A DNA stretch of 7,977 nucleotides from Candidatus Izemoplasmatales bacterium (GCA_028694875.1 JAQVKB010000039.1:1-7977), one strand, 5' to 3'. Positions 1 to 6,588 are shown, numbered from the stretch's first letter. Notes: generated by a model not told the origin, from the sequence alone. Translations and numbers: made by a program.

Positions 1-12
1 CTCTTCCGATCT
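1..12 (+). other. Illumina adapter remnant at contig end
   Basis: Bases 1-12 read CTCTTCCGATCT, identical to the 3' end of the standard Illumina TruSeq/Nextera-style read adapter. The first plausible start codon follows only 7 bases later, so the true upstream DNA is missing. This is a sequencing artefact, not biology. The genome sequence should be taken to begin at base 13. Confidence 0.93.
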
Positions 13-19
13 ATGACCT

Positions 20-1780
20 ATGCGAAAGAAGTTCCTAATATTTGTACTTTTGTTATTACCTCTTTTCTGGTTAAGTGGATGCAATAAGGACACAACGATC
101 ATTACAACCACAACGACTTCATTCGATTCTTCCATTTCTTCAGAAACTACCACAACTACGATTTCTACTTCCTCAACCATCACAATCTCCTTTGATAGTG
201 ATGGCTCTTCACAATATAATCCAGTTACGCTCGATGTTGGTTCAACGCTTTCCCTTCCCACACCAGAAAAAGAAGGATATGAGTTCCTTGGCTGGTATCA
301 TAATGGAACGCTTGTTGATGACACGTATTCTTATGTTCAAGATACCTTGTTGATTGCACATTGGGACCCACAGGTATTTGTTGTGACATATAGCACGAGC
401 CAAGAAGATTTGGCTGGTTATTTTTTCGGCGACTTTTTTCGAACCATGATCAATCAACAAGGCCAATTATATACCTATGGGTTGAATCGTTACGGTTCAT
501 TGGGAACAGGCGACTTTGTCGATCAATCGTATCCTGTCAACATTACCGCCAATCTTCATCTACAGGAGGGTGAAACCATCAAATTCATGGAATCCTCCCA
601 TTTGCATACGGTCTTGGTTACTTCATTGGATCGCGTCTTTACATGGGGATTCAACTACTATGGTTCGTTGGGGAACAACGCTCATTTGAATGAATCGACT
701 CCAGTGGAGATAACAGATTCCATTCCAATGGAAACCGGCGAGACCATTATTGATGTCGAAGCAGGGCTAGATACCAGCTATATCATCACATCAAACCATC
801 GAATCATTGGATGGGGGAAAAACGCGAACGAAGAAATTGGCGAAGAAAGTGATGAGTTTTGGTCTGTCCCAATCCCCACCGATATCACCTATCATTTTGA
901 TTTACATGAAGGCGAGACGATTGACCAGGTTCGTATCGGAGGAATCTTTCACGCATTTCTTTCTTCGGAGCATCGTGTCTTTGTTCAGGGCGTGAAAATC
1001 TATCTCGAACGAGTCGATGGATTTCATCAAGGATGGACGGATGGAGCGTACGATCTCACTTCCGATATTCCTTTGAATGAAGGCGAATTTATTGTGGATA
1101 TGGTCGCTGGAATCGAACATATTTTATTTCTGACTTCAAACAACCGAATCTTGATGCTTGGGTATGTTTCGCTTGCTTATTTCGACGAAAATAAAACACC
1201 ACGATTTTATGATTTTGAGGACCTCACATCTTATCTTTCTCTTTCAGAAAGCGAAAGTATTACTCAAATTTCTTCGAGTTATGACACATTACTCATCCGC
1301 TCTTCTGACGATCGAATCTTCGGATTTGGCAGGAATTTTCATGGAGAATTAGGGCTTGGAGACGCCAATCCTCGCGAATTTCCTGTCGAAATTACGGATG
1401 GAATCCCGTTGATGGCAGGAGAAGCAATTCAAAATCTATACCTTTCTGGTGTCCATGTGACGGTATGGACTACAAACAATAGACTTTTGATCTCTGGTGA
1501 GAATTTATACAGTATGCTTGCGTATGGAGAAGAAATATTGGATCCATATCACTTTTCAGAGTATACTTACTTTCAGCAAATTTACCTTTCATCCACAGAA
1601 GACATCGCGTGTGGAGAGTCCATCAATATCGCCCTCTCGCCCATTACGGGATATGTGTTCGCCGGGTGGTACATCGATGACGCGTTTCAAACGCCATTTG
1701 ATGAGACCGTCATGCCCGCGCATGATTTGACTCTTTACGGACTTTGGATTCTTGATCCAGACTCAACGATTCAGGAGTGA
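20..1780 (+). CDS. RCC1-like propeller lipoprotein with InlB-type repeats
   Basis: A predicted surface lipoprotein of 586 residues. The N-terminus is MRKK, a hydrophobic stretch and the lipobox LSGC, so Cys21 should be lipidated and the rest exported. Residues 24-55 form a Thr/Ser-rich linker. Residues about 54-115 match the InlB B-repeat (Listeria-Bacteroides repeat) pattern, with EGYEFLGWY and a closing HW. Residues about 148-520 contain seven RCC1-like units, each opening with a short strand and Gly (YTYG, FTWG, IGWG, FVQG, LMLG, FGFG, LISG). Units 1, 2 and 6 keep the GxxG(D/N) signature, while 4 and 5 are degenerate. A second InlB-like repeat (GYVFAGWYIDDAF to LYGLW) covers about 520-577. 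Seven units suggest a closed beta-propeller, probably for binding; no catalytic motif is visible. The start is supported by the signal peptide, because the RBS and promoter are lost at the contig edge. Confidence 0.9.
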   Translation: MRKKFLIFVLLLLPLFWLSGCNKDTTIITTTTTSFDSSISSETTTTTISTSSTITISFDSDGSSQYNPVTLDVGSTLSLPTPEKEGYEFLGWYHNGTLVDDTYSYVQDTLLIAHWDPQVFVVTYSTSQEDLAGYFFGDFFRTMINQQGQLYTYGLNRYGSLGTGDFVDQSYPVNITANLHLQEGETIKFMESSHLHTVLVTSLDRVFTWGFNYYGSLGNNAHLNESTPVEITDSIPMETGETIIDVEAGLDTSYIITSNHRIIGWGKNANEEIGEESDEFWSVPIPTDITYHFDLHEGETIDQVRIGGIFHAFLSSEHRVFVQGVKIYLERVDGFHQGWTDGAYDLTSDIPLNEGEFIVDMVAGIEHILFLTSNNRILMLGYVSLAYFDENKTPRFYDFEDLTSYLSLSESESITQISSSYDTLLIRSSDDRIFGFGRNFHGELGLGDANPREFPVEITDGIPLMAGEAIQNLYLSGVHVTVWTTNNRLLISGENLYSMLAYGEEILDPYHFSEYTYFQQIYLSSTEDIACGESINIALSPITGYVFAGWYIDDAFQTPFDETVMPAHDLTLYGLWILDPDSTIQE

Positions 1781-1899
1781 ATCGGATTCTCTGTATTCTC
1801 ATTGGAATGATACGCATGATTGGATTCACTTGGAATCAACCACGCGTCGCTAGGATTTGTAATCCATCCAAGACGACATCATCATGAATTTTGATTTTC

Positions 1900-1935
1900 A
1901 AAAAGATCTGCGGATTTTCACAGATCTTTTTCTTT
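1900..1935 (+). terminator. Intrinsic terminator after the lipoprotein gene
   Basis: Arms AAAAAGATCTG (1900-1910) and CAGATCTTTTT (1921-1931) are perfect 11-base inverted repeats around a 10-base loop, followed by a T-rich run (TTTTTCTTT). It lies about 120 bases past the lipoprotein stop and upstream of the next operon's promoter, so it should end transcription of the lipoprotein gene. The A-run on its 5' side means it could also work on the other strand. Bases 1781-1899 hold only short imperfect dyads (for example GGATT-TGT-AATCC near 1853) and no gene. Confidence 0.82.
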
Positions 1936-1951
1936 GGCATAAATTTGTTTT

Positions 1952-1985
1952 CAGATTCCAATCCTGGAATTATCTTTCGAATCTG
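1952..1985 (+). promoter_or_regulatory. Nested dyads upstream of the operon promoter
   Basis: Two inverted repeats interleave here. ATTCCA (1955-1960) and TGGAAT (1965-1970) flank ATCC, and CAGATTC (1952-1958) pairs with GAATCTG (1979-1985). They sit just upstream of and across the likely -35 region of the salvage operon. That placement suits an operator for a repressor or activator, but no specific regulator family is recognised. A chance origin is possible in AT-rich intergenic DNA. Confidence 0.35.
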
Positions 1986-2004
1986 GTTTGGAATATGTTA
2001 CAAT
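1976..2004 (+). promoter_or_regulatory. Sigma-A promoter of the ribose salvage operon
   Basis: The -10 element is TACAAT (1999-2004), five of six matches to TATAAT, preceded by TG at 1996-1997 to give an extended -10 (TGTTACAAT). A weak -35, TTCGAA, lies 17 bases upstream at 1976-1981. It lies about 40 bases before the acetyltransferase start, after the preceding terminator, and is the only good candidate in this gap. An extended -10 can compensate for a poor -35. Confidence 0.58.
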
Positions 2005-2031
2005 TTTCTTGTATCTGTTTCATACCAAAGT

Positions 2032-2038
2032 GAGGTGG
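2032..2038 (+). promoter_or_regulatory. RBS that fixes the acetyltransferase start
   Basis: GAGGTGG at 2032-2038 lies 5 bases before ATG 2044 (its GAGG core is 8 bases away). The reading frame stays open upstream to a TTG at 1891. That extension would run through a transcription terminator and the promoter and has no comparable RBS, so ATG 2044 is preferred. Confidence 0.8.
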
Positions 2039-2043
2039 TATCC

Positions 2044-2538
2044 ATGTTTGAAGTATGGGATCATCAAAAAATGTCCGAATTAACGAATATGGAAATCGAT
2101 CAATGGTTTGATGTCCTGAATTATCGACTAGAAGAAGATCGGCATCTTTCTCCACAAGATCCATCCTTTACGGAGAAACAAACTCAGATCCGTTTGGATT
2201 ATGTGGACTACATTCGTTCTTGTGCTACATCCAAGGACATCCATAAATACTATGTACTCAAACGAGATGATATGATCGTGAGTGTATGCAGAGTCAATAT
2301 TCGCGATAACCATTATGTGTTAGAAGGACTTCAGACCCATCACCGATATTATCGACAGGGATTGGCAGAGTCTCTTCTCCTTTCCATGTTCGAAGACTTA
2401 CGACGAGATGGGATTCAAACCTTGTTCTCTGAAGCACGAGTATGGAATGAGGCTTCAAACCAATTACAACGCAAGGTAGGTTTCATCCAATATGGAATCG
2501 AAGAACCTAATTATTTGTATCGTATCGATCTAGCATGA
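2044..2538 (+). CDS. GNAT-family N-acetyltransferase
   Basis: A 164-residue cytoplasmic protein of the Gcn5-related N-acetyltransferase superfamily, which moves an acetyl group from acetyl-CoA to an amine. The acetyl-CoA pyrophosphate loop is visible as RYYRQGLAESLL (residues 101-112, the Q/RxxGxG/A motif with R104, G106, A108) after the beta strand YVLEGLQ. The C-terminal signature is VWNEASNQLQRKVGFIQYG (133-151), the usual N..S..L..K.GF..yG pattern. Length is normal for a single GNAT domain. The acceptor cannot be read from the sequence. It is the first gene of the operon, 19 bases ahead of rbsK with no terminator between, so it is co-transcribed with ribose salvage enzymes. It could acetylate a small metabolite or protein, or merely ride in the operon. 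Confidence 0.87.
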   Translation: MFEVWDHQKMSELTNMEIDQWFDVLNYRLEEDRHLSPQDPSFTEKQTQIRLDYVDYIRSCATSKDIHKYYVLKRDDMIVSVCRVNIRDNHYVLEGLQTHHRYYRQGLAESLLLSMFEDLRRDGIQTLFSEARVWNEASNQLQRKVGFIQYGIEEPNYLYRIDLA

Positions 2539-2557
2539 CTTTGACAAGGAGTGACGT

Positions 2558-3472
2558 ATGAACCAAATCTTCGTATTCGGAAGTATCAACATGGATCTTG
2601 TCTTTCAAGTTCCACGAATTCCTCTTCAAGGAGAAACCATTCAAACTTCCCGCTTTTTCATGACTCCTGGTGGAAAAGGAGCCAATCAAGCGGTTGCTTG
2701 CGCCAAACAAGGCGCAAAAACATGGATGATTGCCTCGGTTGGGAATGATCCGCTTTCCAAAGAAAGCCTTGAGAATCTCACATCCTATGGTGTCGATACG
2801 ACTTATGTTTCTGTGAATCAACATGTGAATGGCGGTGTTGCTGGAATCCTTTTGGAAGATGGCGATAACCGAATTCTCGTTCATCCTGGTGCGAATGCAT
2901 TCGTTTCTTCGAAAGACGCCATTTCTGCTATTCACAAGTTGGGCAAACCCGGGGATGTACTGGTGGCTCAACTGGAAATTCCAATTCCTGCAATCCATGA
3001 AGCTTTCGTTGAAGCCAAAAAAATGGGAATGACCACGATTTTGAATGCAGCTCCCGCCAAAGATCTACCCATTAGAATGTTTCAAGAGATTGATTTGCTA
3101 TGCGTCAATGAAACCGAAATGGCTTTCTATACTCAAAATACAGATTTTGAAACCTCCGCAAGTATGCTTCTGAATAAGGGAGTCGGAGCCGTTCTCTTCA
3201 CCAAAGGTGCCGAAGGTAGTCAATATGTCGATTCCCAGCAGTCCATTGAACAAAAAGCTTACCCCGTTCAAGTCGTCGATACTACCGCAGCGGGAGATAC
3301 CTATCTTGGTGCTTTTGTATCTCAACGAATTCTTGGAAGATCCATTCCAGATTCCATGAACTACGCAGCTTGCGCCTCTTCACTAGCCATTCAAAAAGAA
3401 GGAGCACAGATTTCCATTCCTTCCGCAGAACAAGTCCAACAATTTTATAATCATCAAAAGGAGAAATTATGA
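2558..3472 (+). CDS. rbsK: Ribokinase (PfkB family)
   Basis: A 304-residue cytoplasmic kinase that phosphorylates D-ribose with ATP to ribose 5-phosphate, the usual length for RbsK. Sugar-binding residues appear in GSINMD (N11, D13) and the first PfkB signature GGKGANQAVACAKQGA (38-53). AQLEIP (137-142) carries the conserved Glu140, and the nucleotide-side motif NETE is at 184-187. The second PfkB signature, DTTAAGDTYLGAF (241-253), holds the anion hole and the catalytic base Asp247; AAGD is also found in known ribokinases. The RBS AAGGAG is 6 bases before ATG. The stop overlaps the next start as ATGA. Lying next to a nucleoside hydrolase, its ribose probably comes from nucleosides rather than from a ribose ABC transporter, which is absent here. 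Another pentose or nucleoside kinase activity is less likely. Confidence 0.93.
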   Translation: MNQIFVFGSINMDLVFQVPRIPLQGETIQTSRFFMTPGGKGANQAVACAKQGAKTWMIASVGNDPLSKESLENLTSYGVDTTYVSVNQHVNGGVAGILLEDGDNRILVHPGANAFVSSKDAISAIHKLGKPGDVLVAQLEIPIPAIHEAFVEAKKMGMTTILNAAPAKDLPIRMFQEIDLLCVNETEMAFYTQNTDFETSASMLLNKGVGAVLFTKGAEGSQYVDSQQSIEQKAYPVQVVDTTAAGDTYLGAFVSQRILGRSIPDSMNYAACASSLAIQKEGAQISIPSAEQVQQFYNHQKEKL

Positions 3473-4404
3473 ATCGACGCCCCATCATCCTCGATTGTGA
3501 TCCAGGTCACGACGATGCGATTGCCATCTTAATGGCAGGAAATCATCCCGACATTGAGTTGTTAGGAATTACAGTAGAATCCGGCAATCAAACGCTTATG
3601 AAAACAGGAAAGAACGCACTCCATCTTGCGGCGTATTTGGATTTGGATGTTCCTGTTTGTTTGGGTGCTTCCGAACCCATCATCAAAGAGGTAGAAGCTT
3701 GTCCCGCGATTCATGGGGAGTCGGGGTTGGATGGGTTTACGTACTTACCCATTGAGAAACAATTCGATTCTCGATCGGCAGTTTCATATTTGATTGAAAC
3801 CATCCTTTCCGCTCCCCAAAAAGTCACTGTCGTCACAACAGGACCCATGACCAACCTCGCTCTGGCGATGAAAGTGGAACCGAGAATCAAAGACAATATC
3901 GAAGAAGTCGTCTTGATGGGCGGTTCGATTGGAAGAGGTAATGTCACTCCAGCCGCAGAGTTTAATATTTTATGTGACCCCGAAGCCGCTTATATTGTGT
4001 TCAACTCGGGTTGTGTCGTGAAAATGTTTGGCCTTGATGTGACCAGACAAGTATTGGTGCTTCCTTCGGTGATTGAGCGGATGGCCAAAGTAGAGAACAA
4101 AGCCAGCAAACTCTTTGTCGATTTGATGACAGTCTTCAATCAAAATCAAAAACATGTTTTTGGATTTGCAGGAGGTCCCCTGCATGATCCCGTCACCATT
4201 GCGTATTTGATAGATCCAACGGTCGTCAAACTCCAACATGTTTCATGCGAGATTGATATCTCGCGAGGTACGAGTTATGGAAGAACCAATTGTGATCTTT
4301 TCAATTATCAAAAGAAACCCAAGAATGCTTATGTCGCGACGGAGATTGACGTCGCGAAATATTGGGATATCGTCGAATCTTGTATTCAGAGGTATTCCTT
4401 GTGA
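3469..4404 (+). CDS. rihB: Pyrimidine-type ribonucleoside hydrolase, RihB-like
   Basis: A 311-residue cytoplasmic hydrolase that splits ribonucleosides into free base and ribose using a bound Ca2+. The N-terminal signature ILDCDPGHDDAIAIL (7-21) supplies Asp ligands D11, D15 and D16. Further family features are GITVESGNQTL (33-43), IHGESGLDG (81-89, His82), VVLMGG (147-152), EFNILCDPEAA (164-174) and the C-terminal GGPLHDP (235-241) with His239 and Asp240. The GNQTL, IHGE.GLDG and LHD combination and the length closely recall E. coli RihB/YeiK, so a preference for uridine/cytidine is the best guess; the symbol rests on remembered similarity. Its ATG overlaps the rbsK stop, with RBS AAGGAG 5 bases upstream, so translation is probably coupled. 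The product ribose is the substrate of the adjacent ribokinase. Confidence 0.93.
   Translation: MNRRPIILDCDPGHDDAIAILMAGNHPDIELLGITVESGNQTLMKTGKNALHLAAYLDLDVPVCLGASEPIIKEVEACPAIHGESGLDGFTYLPIEKQFDSRSAVSYLIETILSAPQKVTVVTTGPMTNLALAMKVEPRIKDNIEEVVLMGGSIGRGNVTPAAEFNILCDPEAAYIVFNSGCVVKMFGLDVTRQVLVLPSVIERMAKVENKASKLFVDLMTVFNQNQKHVFGFAGGPLHDPVTIAYLIDPTVVKLQHVSCEIDISRGTSYGRTNCDLFNYQKKPKNAYVATEIDVAKYWDIVESCIQRYSL
4388..4392 (+). promoter_or_regulatory. RBS that fixes a GTG start for the glycohydrolase
   Basis: AGAGG at 4388-4392 lies 8 bases before GTG 4401, inside the end of the nucleoside hydrolase gene. An in-frame ATG at 4362 would give a 13-residue extension (MGYRRILYSEVFL) read out of frame through hydrolase codons. 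It has no better RBS and lies before the family's usual N-terminus. The GTGA overlap mirrors the ATGA overlap one gene earlier. Confidence 0.75.
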
Positions 4405-5468
4405 AAACGCTCGATGACGTCACCTACCTTTCGAAACTGAAAGGCGCCATCGTTGGTCGGTTTGCGGGATGCGCTTTGGGTGCCCCCGTCGAACTGATGT
4501 CACAAGAAGCTTTGATTGCCTTTGCGAACTCCATTGAGGGACAAGAATTTCCACCAACAAATTATTTTCTGCAAGCGCCAAACCCAGATAGTCCTCGATA
4601 TTTGGTGGGAAAGGGAAGACAATTTACGCGTCATGAAATGGCGTTCCTTCCACCCGATGATGACATCATGTATACACTGCTCAGTCTGCTCATGATGGAA
4701 AAGCACGGAAGGAATCTACAAGTCTCCGATGTCGCCCAGTTTTGGCTCAAGTATCTTCCGGTGGAATGCACCTATACCGCCGAACGGACAACGCTGAACA
4801 ATCTGATGAATGGGGTTTCTCCTCAGGAAGCTGCCATTGTCAATAATCTAGAGTTGGATTATATTGGTGCGGCGATTCGAATTGATGGATATGGGTATGT
4901 TTTTCCTGGTAACCCTCACGAAGCGGCGCGAATGGCCTATCAAGATGCAATCCTTTCCCATCGCAAGGAAGGGTTGCACAGCGCTCTATATTTTAGTGCT
5001 TTGATCTCACTTGCATTCACTAGCGATGATTTGGATCAAGCGATGGTGGATGCCCTTGACGTCATACCGAATGAATCCAAATTCTATCAGGAAATATCGT
5101 GGGCGATTTCCGTCAAAGATACAATCCATGATTATGTCACTGCTAATGCCATCGTCACAAAGCGCTATCCTGGAATGAGCTGGGTTCACGCCATCAATAA
5201 CGCGGTTCTCACGATTTGGGGTATTAATTTCGGAAAACACGATTTCGAAAAAGGGATTTCTCAAGCCGTCGCAATGGCCTACGATAATGATTGTACTGGC
5301 GCGACGGTGGGGAGTGTGTTAGGCGCATATCTCGGTATTGAGGCGATTGATTCAAAATGGTACAAACCTTGGCACAATACGATTCGATCGTACCTCAAAG
5401 GAATTCCAGAGTTTCAACTCGATGATGTCATCGAACGATTTTTTCGACTTTATCAACAATTTCAATAA
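4401..5468 (+). CDS. ADP-ribosylglycohydrolase-family protein
   Basis: A 355-residue cytoplasmic, all-helical protein of the DraG/ARH superfamily, whose members use two metal ions to hydrolyse glycosidic bonds of ADP-ribose or related ribosides. LKGAIVGRFAGCALGAPVE (13-31) is the typical opening (kGal.G.a.GdalGaP.E). The N-terminal metal motif is PPDDDIMYT (84-92) instead of the usual TDDT. Residues 155-186 (IGAAIRIDG, then YVFPGNPHEAA and ILSH) match the central substrate-loop region. The C-terminal motif is DNDCTGATVGSVLGA (295-309), with DxDC instead of DxDT. These variants appear typical of a less studied branch, so the substrate is uncertain. It starts at GTG overlapping the preceding stop and is last in the operon, directly before a terminator. 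Context points to release of ribose or ADP-ribose from a small metabolite rather than protein de-ADP-ribosylation. Confidence 0.88.
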   Translation: MKTLDDVTYLSKLKGAIVGRFAGCALGAPVELMSQEALIAFANSIEGQEFPPTNYFLQAPNPDSPRYLVGKGRQFTRHEMAFLPPDDDIMYTLLSLLMMEKHGRNLQVSDVAQFWLKYLPVECTYTAERTTLNNLMNGVSPQEAAIVNNLELDYIGAAIRIDGYGYVFPGNPHEAARMAYQDAILSHRKEGLHSALYFSALISLAFTSDDLDQAMVDALDVIPNESKFYQEISWAISVKDTIHDYVTANAIVTKRYPGMSWVHAINNAVLTIWGINFGKHDFEKGISQAVAMAYDNDCTGATVGSVLGAYLGIEAIDSKWYKPWHNTIRSYLKGIPEFQLDDVIERFFRLYQQFQ

Positions 5469-5509
5469 AAAAACGCCGCGAGACTTGATTTCTCACGGCG
5501 TTGCTTTTT
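5467..5509. terminator. Bidirectional terminator between convergent genes
   Basis: Arms AACGCCGCGAGA (5472-5483) and TCTCACGGCGTT (5491-5502) form a 12-base stem around a 7-base loop. Seven A's (5467-5473) on one side and TTTTT (5505-5509) on the other give U-tracts in both directions. In minus-strand RNA the single imperfect position is a G-U wobble, while on the plus strand it is C-A, so it should be stronger for the threonine aldolase transcript. The A-tract includes the stop of the glycohydrolase gene, and the T-tract overlaps the aldolase stop. Confidence 0.93.
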
Positions 5510-6530
5510 ATAAGGATTGAAGGGCTTTGACAAAATCGTCCACGGCACTTTGCGGTGTCGCAAAGGAAGTCACGAGTCGAACCGCAAACTGTCCCGGGGA
5601 AACCTCCGCCCAGCGATAGAATCCAAATTGGGATTCTAAGACGGCGAGTTCTTGTGCGGTAAAAATGGGAAAGAGTTGATTGGTAGTGGTTTCGACAAAC
5701 CACTTCGTGTTTCTACGATCGAGTTCATCGCGAATGGTTTGAGCACGATCGTTCGCGATCTTGGCCAAATCGAAGAAGAGGTTGTTCGTGAATAACGTAT
5801 CGAATTGAATGCCTAACACAAATCCTTTCGCAAGCATGGCGCCCTGTTGCTTGATGAGATGACGCATGTCTTGCTGAAGAATAGGGTTGTTGATGACGAG
5901 CGCTTCGCCAAAGAGTCCACCATTTTTGGTAGCGCCAATATAGAAAGCGTCTGTCCATTTGGCGAGATCGGAAAGGGTGATGTCATTGTCTTTCGCCGTC
6001 AAGGCACTTCCGAGTCTTGCGCCGTCCACAAACAAATAAAGATCATGTTGTCGGCAGAATTTCGAGATCGAAAGAAGTTCTTCTTGATGATAGATGGTTC
6101 CTATTTCCGTACTCTGAGAGAGATAGACGAGTTTGGGTTTGACCATGTGCTCGTCCGAATGAAAATCGAGTACCGCTTGGATTTCATCGATCGTGATTTT
6201 TCCGTTAATCCCTTTCACAGTAACGACTTTGTGTCCAGTGTTTTCAATGGCGCCGGTTTCATGCACAAAGATATGTCCGGTTTCTACACTGATGACCGCT
6301 TCGTGGGGTCGTAAGAAGGAAGAGATTGCAACCTTGTTGGTTTGTGTTCCACCTTCAAGAAAGTAGATTTCACTTGGATCGTGTTGAAGAAAGGATTGAA
6401 TCTTCTGAATGGCACTCTTGGAAGCGCGATCGAGACCATATCCTTCGTATTGATCATTCAAATGAAGGCTGAGCGCCTTCATGATGTCGGGATGGGTGAT
6501 TTCACTGTAGTCGTTTTTGAAATAGTACAT
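5508..6530 (-). CDS. ltaE: Low-specificity L-threonine aldolase (PLP-dependent)
   Basis: A 340-residue cytoplasmic, fold-type I PLP enzyme that cleaves L-threonine/allo-threonine to glycine and acetaldehyde. The N-terminal FKNDYSE..HP..M and YEGYGLD (29-34) match the aldolase active-site entry. His86 in ETGHIFVHETGA probably stacks on the cofactor. LSQSTEIGTIY (137-147) is the variant seen in Firmicutes-type members. FVDGARLGSAL (167-177) gives Asp169, which contacts the PLP ring, and Arg172. Lys202 in IGATKNGG forms the Schiff base. Length is normal. GAGGG at 6537-6541 lies 6 bases before the ATG. It is a single-gene unit with its own promoter and operator-like dyad, ending in the shared terminator. 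A beta-eliminating lyase acting on a related beta-hydroxy amino acid is the main alternative. It runs opposite to the salvage operon, so no direct link is implied. Confidence 0.91.
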   Translation of the reverse strand: MYYFKNDYSEITHPDIMKALSLHLNDQYEGYGLDRASKSAIQKIQSFLQHDPSEIYFLEGGTQTNKVAISSFLRPHEAVISVETGHIFVHETGAIENTGHKVVTVKGINGKITIDEIQAVLDFHSDEHMVKPKLVYLSQSTEIGTIYHQEELLSISKFCRQHDLYLFVDGARLGSALTAKDNDITLSDLAKWTDAFYIGATKNGGLFGEALVINNPILQQDMRHLIKQQGAMLAKGFVLGIQFDTLFTNNLFFDLAKIANDRAQTIRDELDRRNTKWFVETTTNQLFPIFTAQELAVLESQFGFYRWAEVSPGQFAVRLVTSFATPQSAVDDFVKALQSL

Positions 6531-6558
6531 GTTTGTCCCTCACTTTATGAATGAAACC

Positions 6559-6587
6559 ATTATATCACTGTTGGCGAAGTTCGCCAA
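6559..6587 (-). promoter_or_regulatory. Promoter of the threonine aldolase gene
   Basis: On the minus strand the -10 is a perfect TATAAT (6559-6564). TTGGCG (6582-6587, four of six to TTGACA) lies 17 bases upstream as the -35. Transcription should begin about 6552, giving a leader of roughly 20 bases that carries the RBS. The upstream minus-strand gene ends at 6661, so ltaE can be expressed independently. Confidence 0.75.
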
Positions 6588-6588
6588 C
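6570..6588. promoter_or_regulatory. 19-base perfect dyad, probable operator of ltaE
   Basis: GTTGGCGAAGTTCGCCAAC has 9-base perfect arms around a single central base. It covers the -35 hexamer and most of the spacer of the ltaE promoter, where a bound protein would block RNA polymerase. No T-run follows on either strand, so it is not a terminator. It matches no regulator site I recognise (not CIRCE, CtsR or a Bacillus-type LexA box). Control by a dimeric repressor is an inference from geometry. Confidence 0.68.

Noticed and set aside
1803..1994. Repeated TGGAAT hexamers (1803, 1831, 1965, 1989) as an iterated regulatory site
   Set aside because: The hexamer is short, the spacing is irregular and two copies lie before the terminator. 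Chance is adequate to explain most of them.
1891..2043. N-terminal extension of the acetyltransferase from a TTG
   Set aside because: It would translate a transcription terminator and the promoter, lacks an RBS and adds residues outside the GNAT fold. ATG 2044 has a strong RBS.
2507..2998. Minus-strand open frame of 163 codons over rbsK
   Set aside because: It lies opposite a clear ribokinase. The protein shows no recognisable motif or family resemblance.
3297..3320. AAGD instead of GAGD in the ribokinase anion hole as a sign of altered function
   Set aside because: DTTAAGDT is a known variant in genuine ribokinases, including as I recall the E. coli enzyme, so it is not unusual.
4362..4400. 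Upstream ATG start for the glycohydrolase
   Set aside because: The 13 added residues come from out-of-frame reading of the nucleoside hydrolase gene. GTG 4401 has a well-spaced RBS and fits the family's N-terminus.
5847..6314. Plus-strand open frame of 155 codons within ltaE
   Set aside because: It is antisense to conserved PLP-enzyme motifs and has no convincing RBS or domain.
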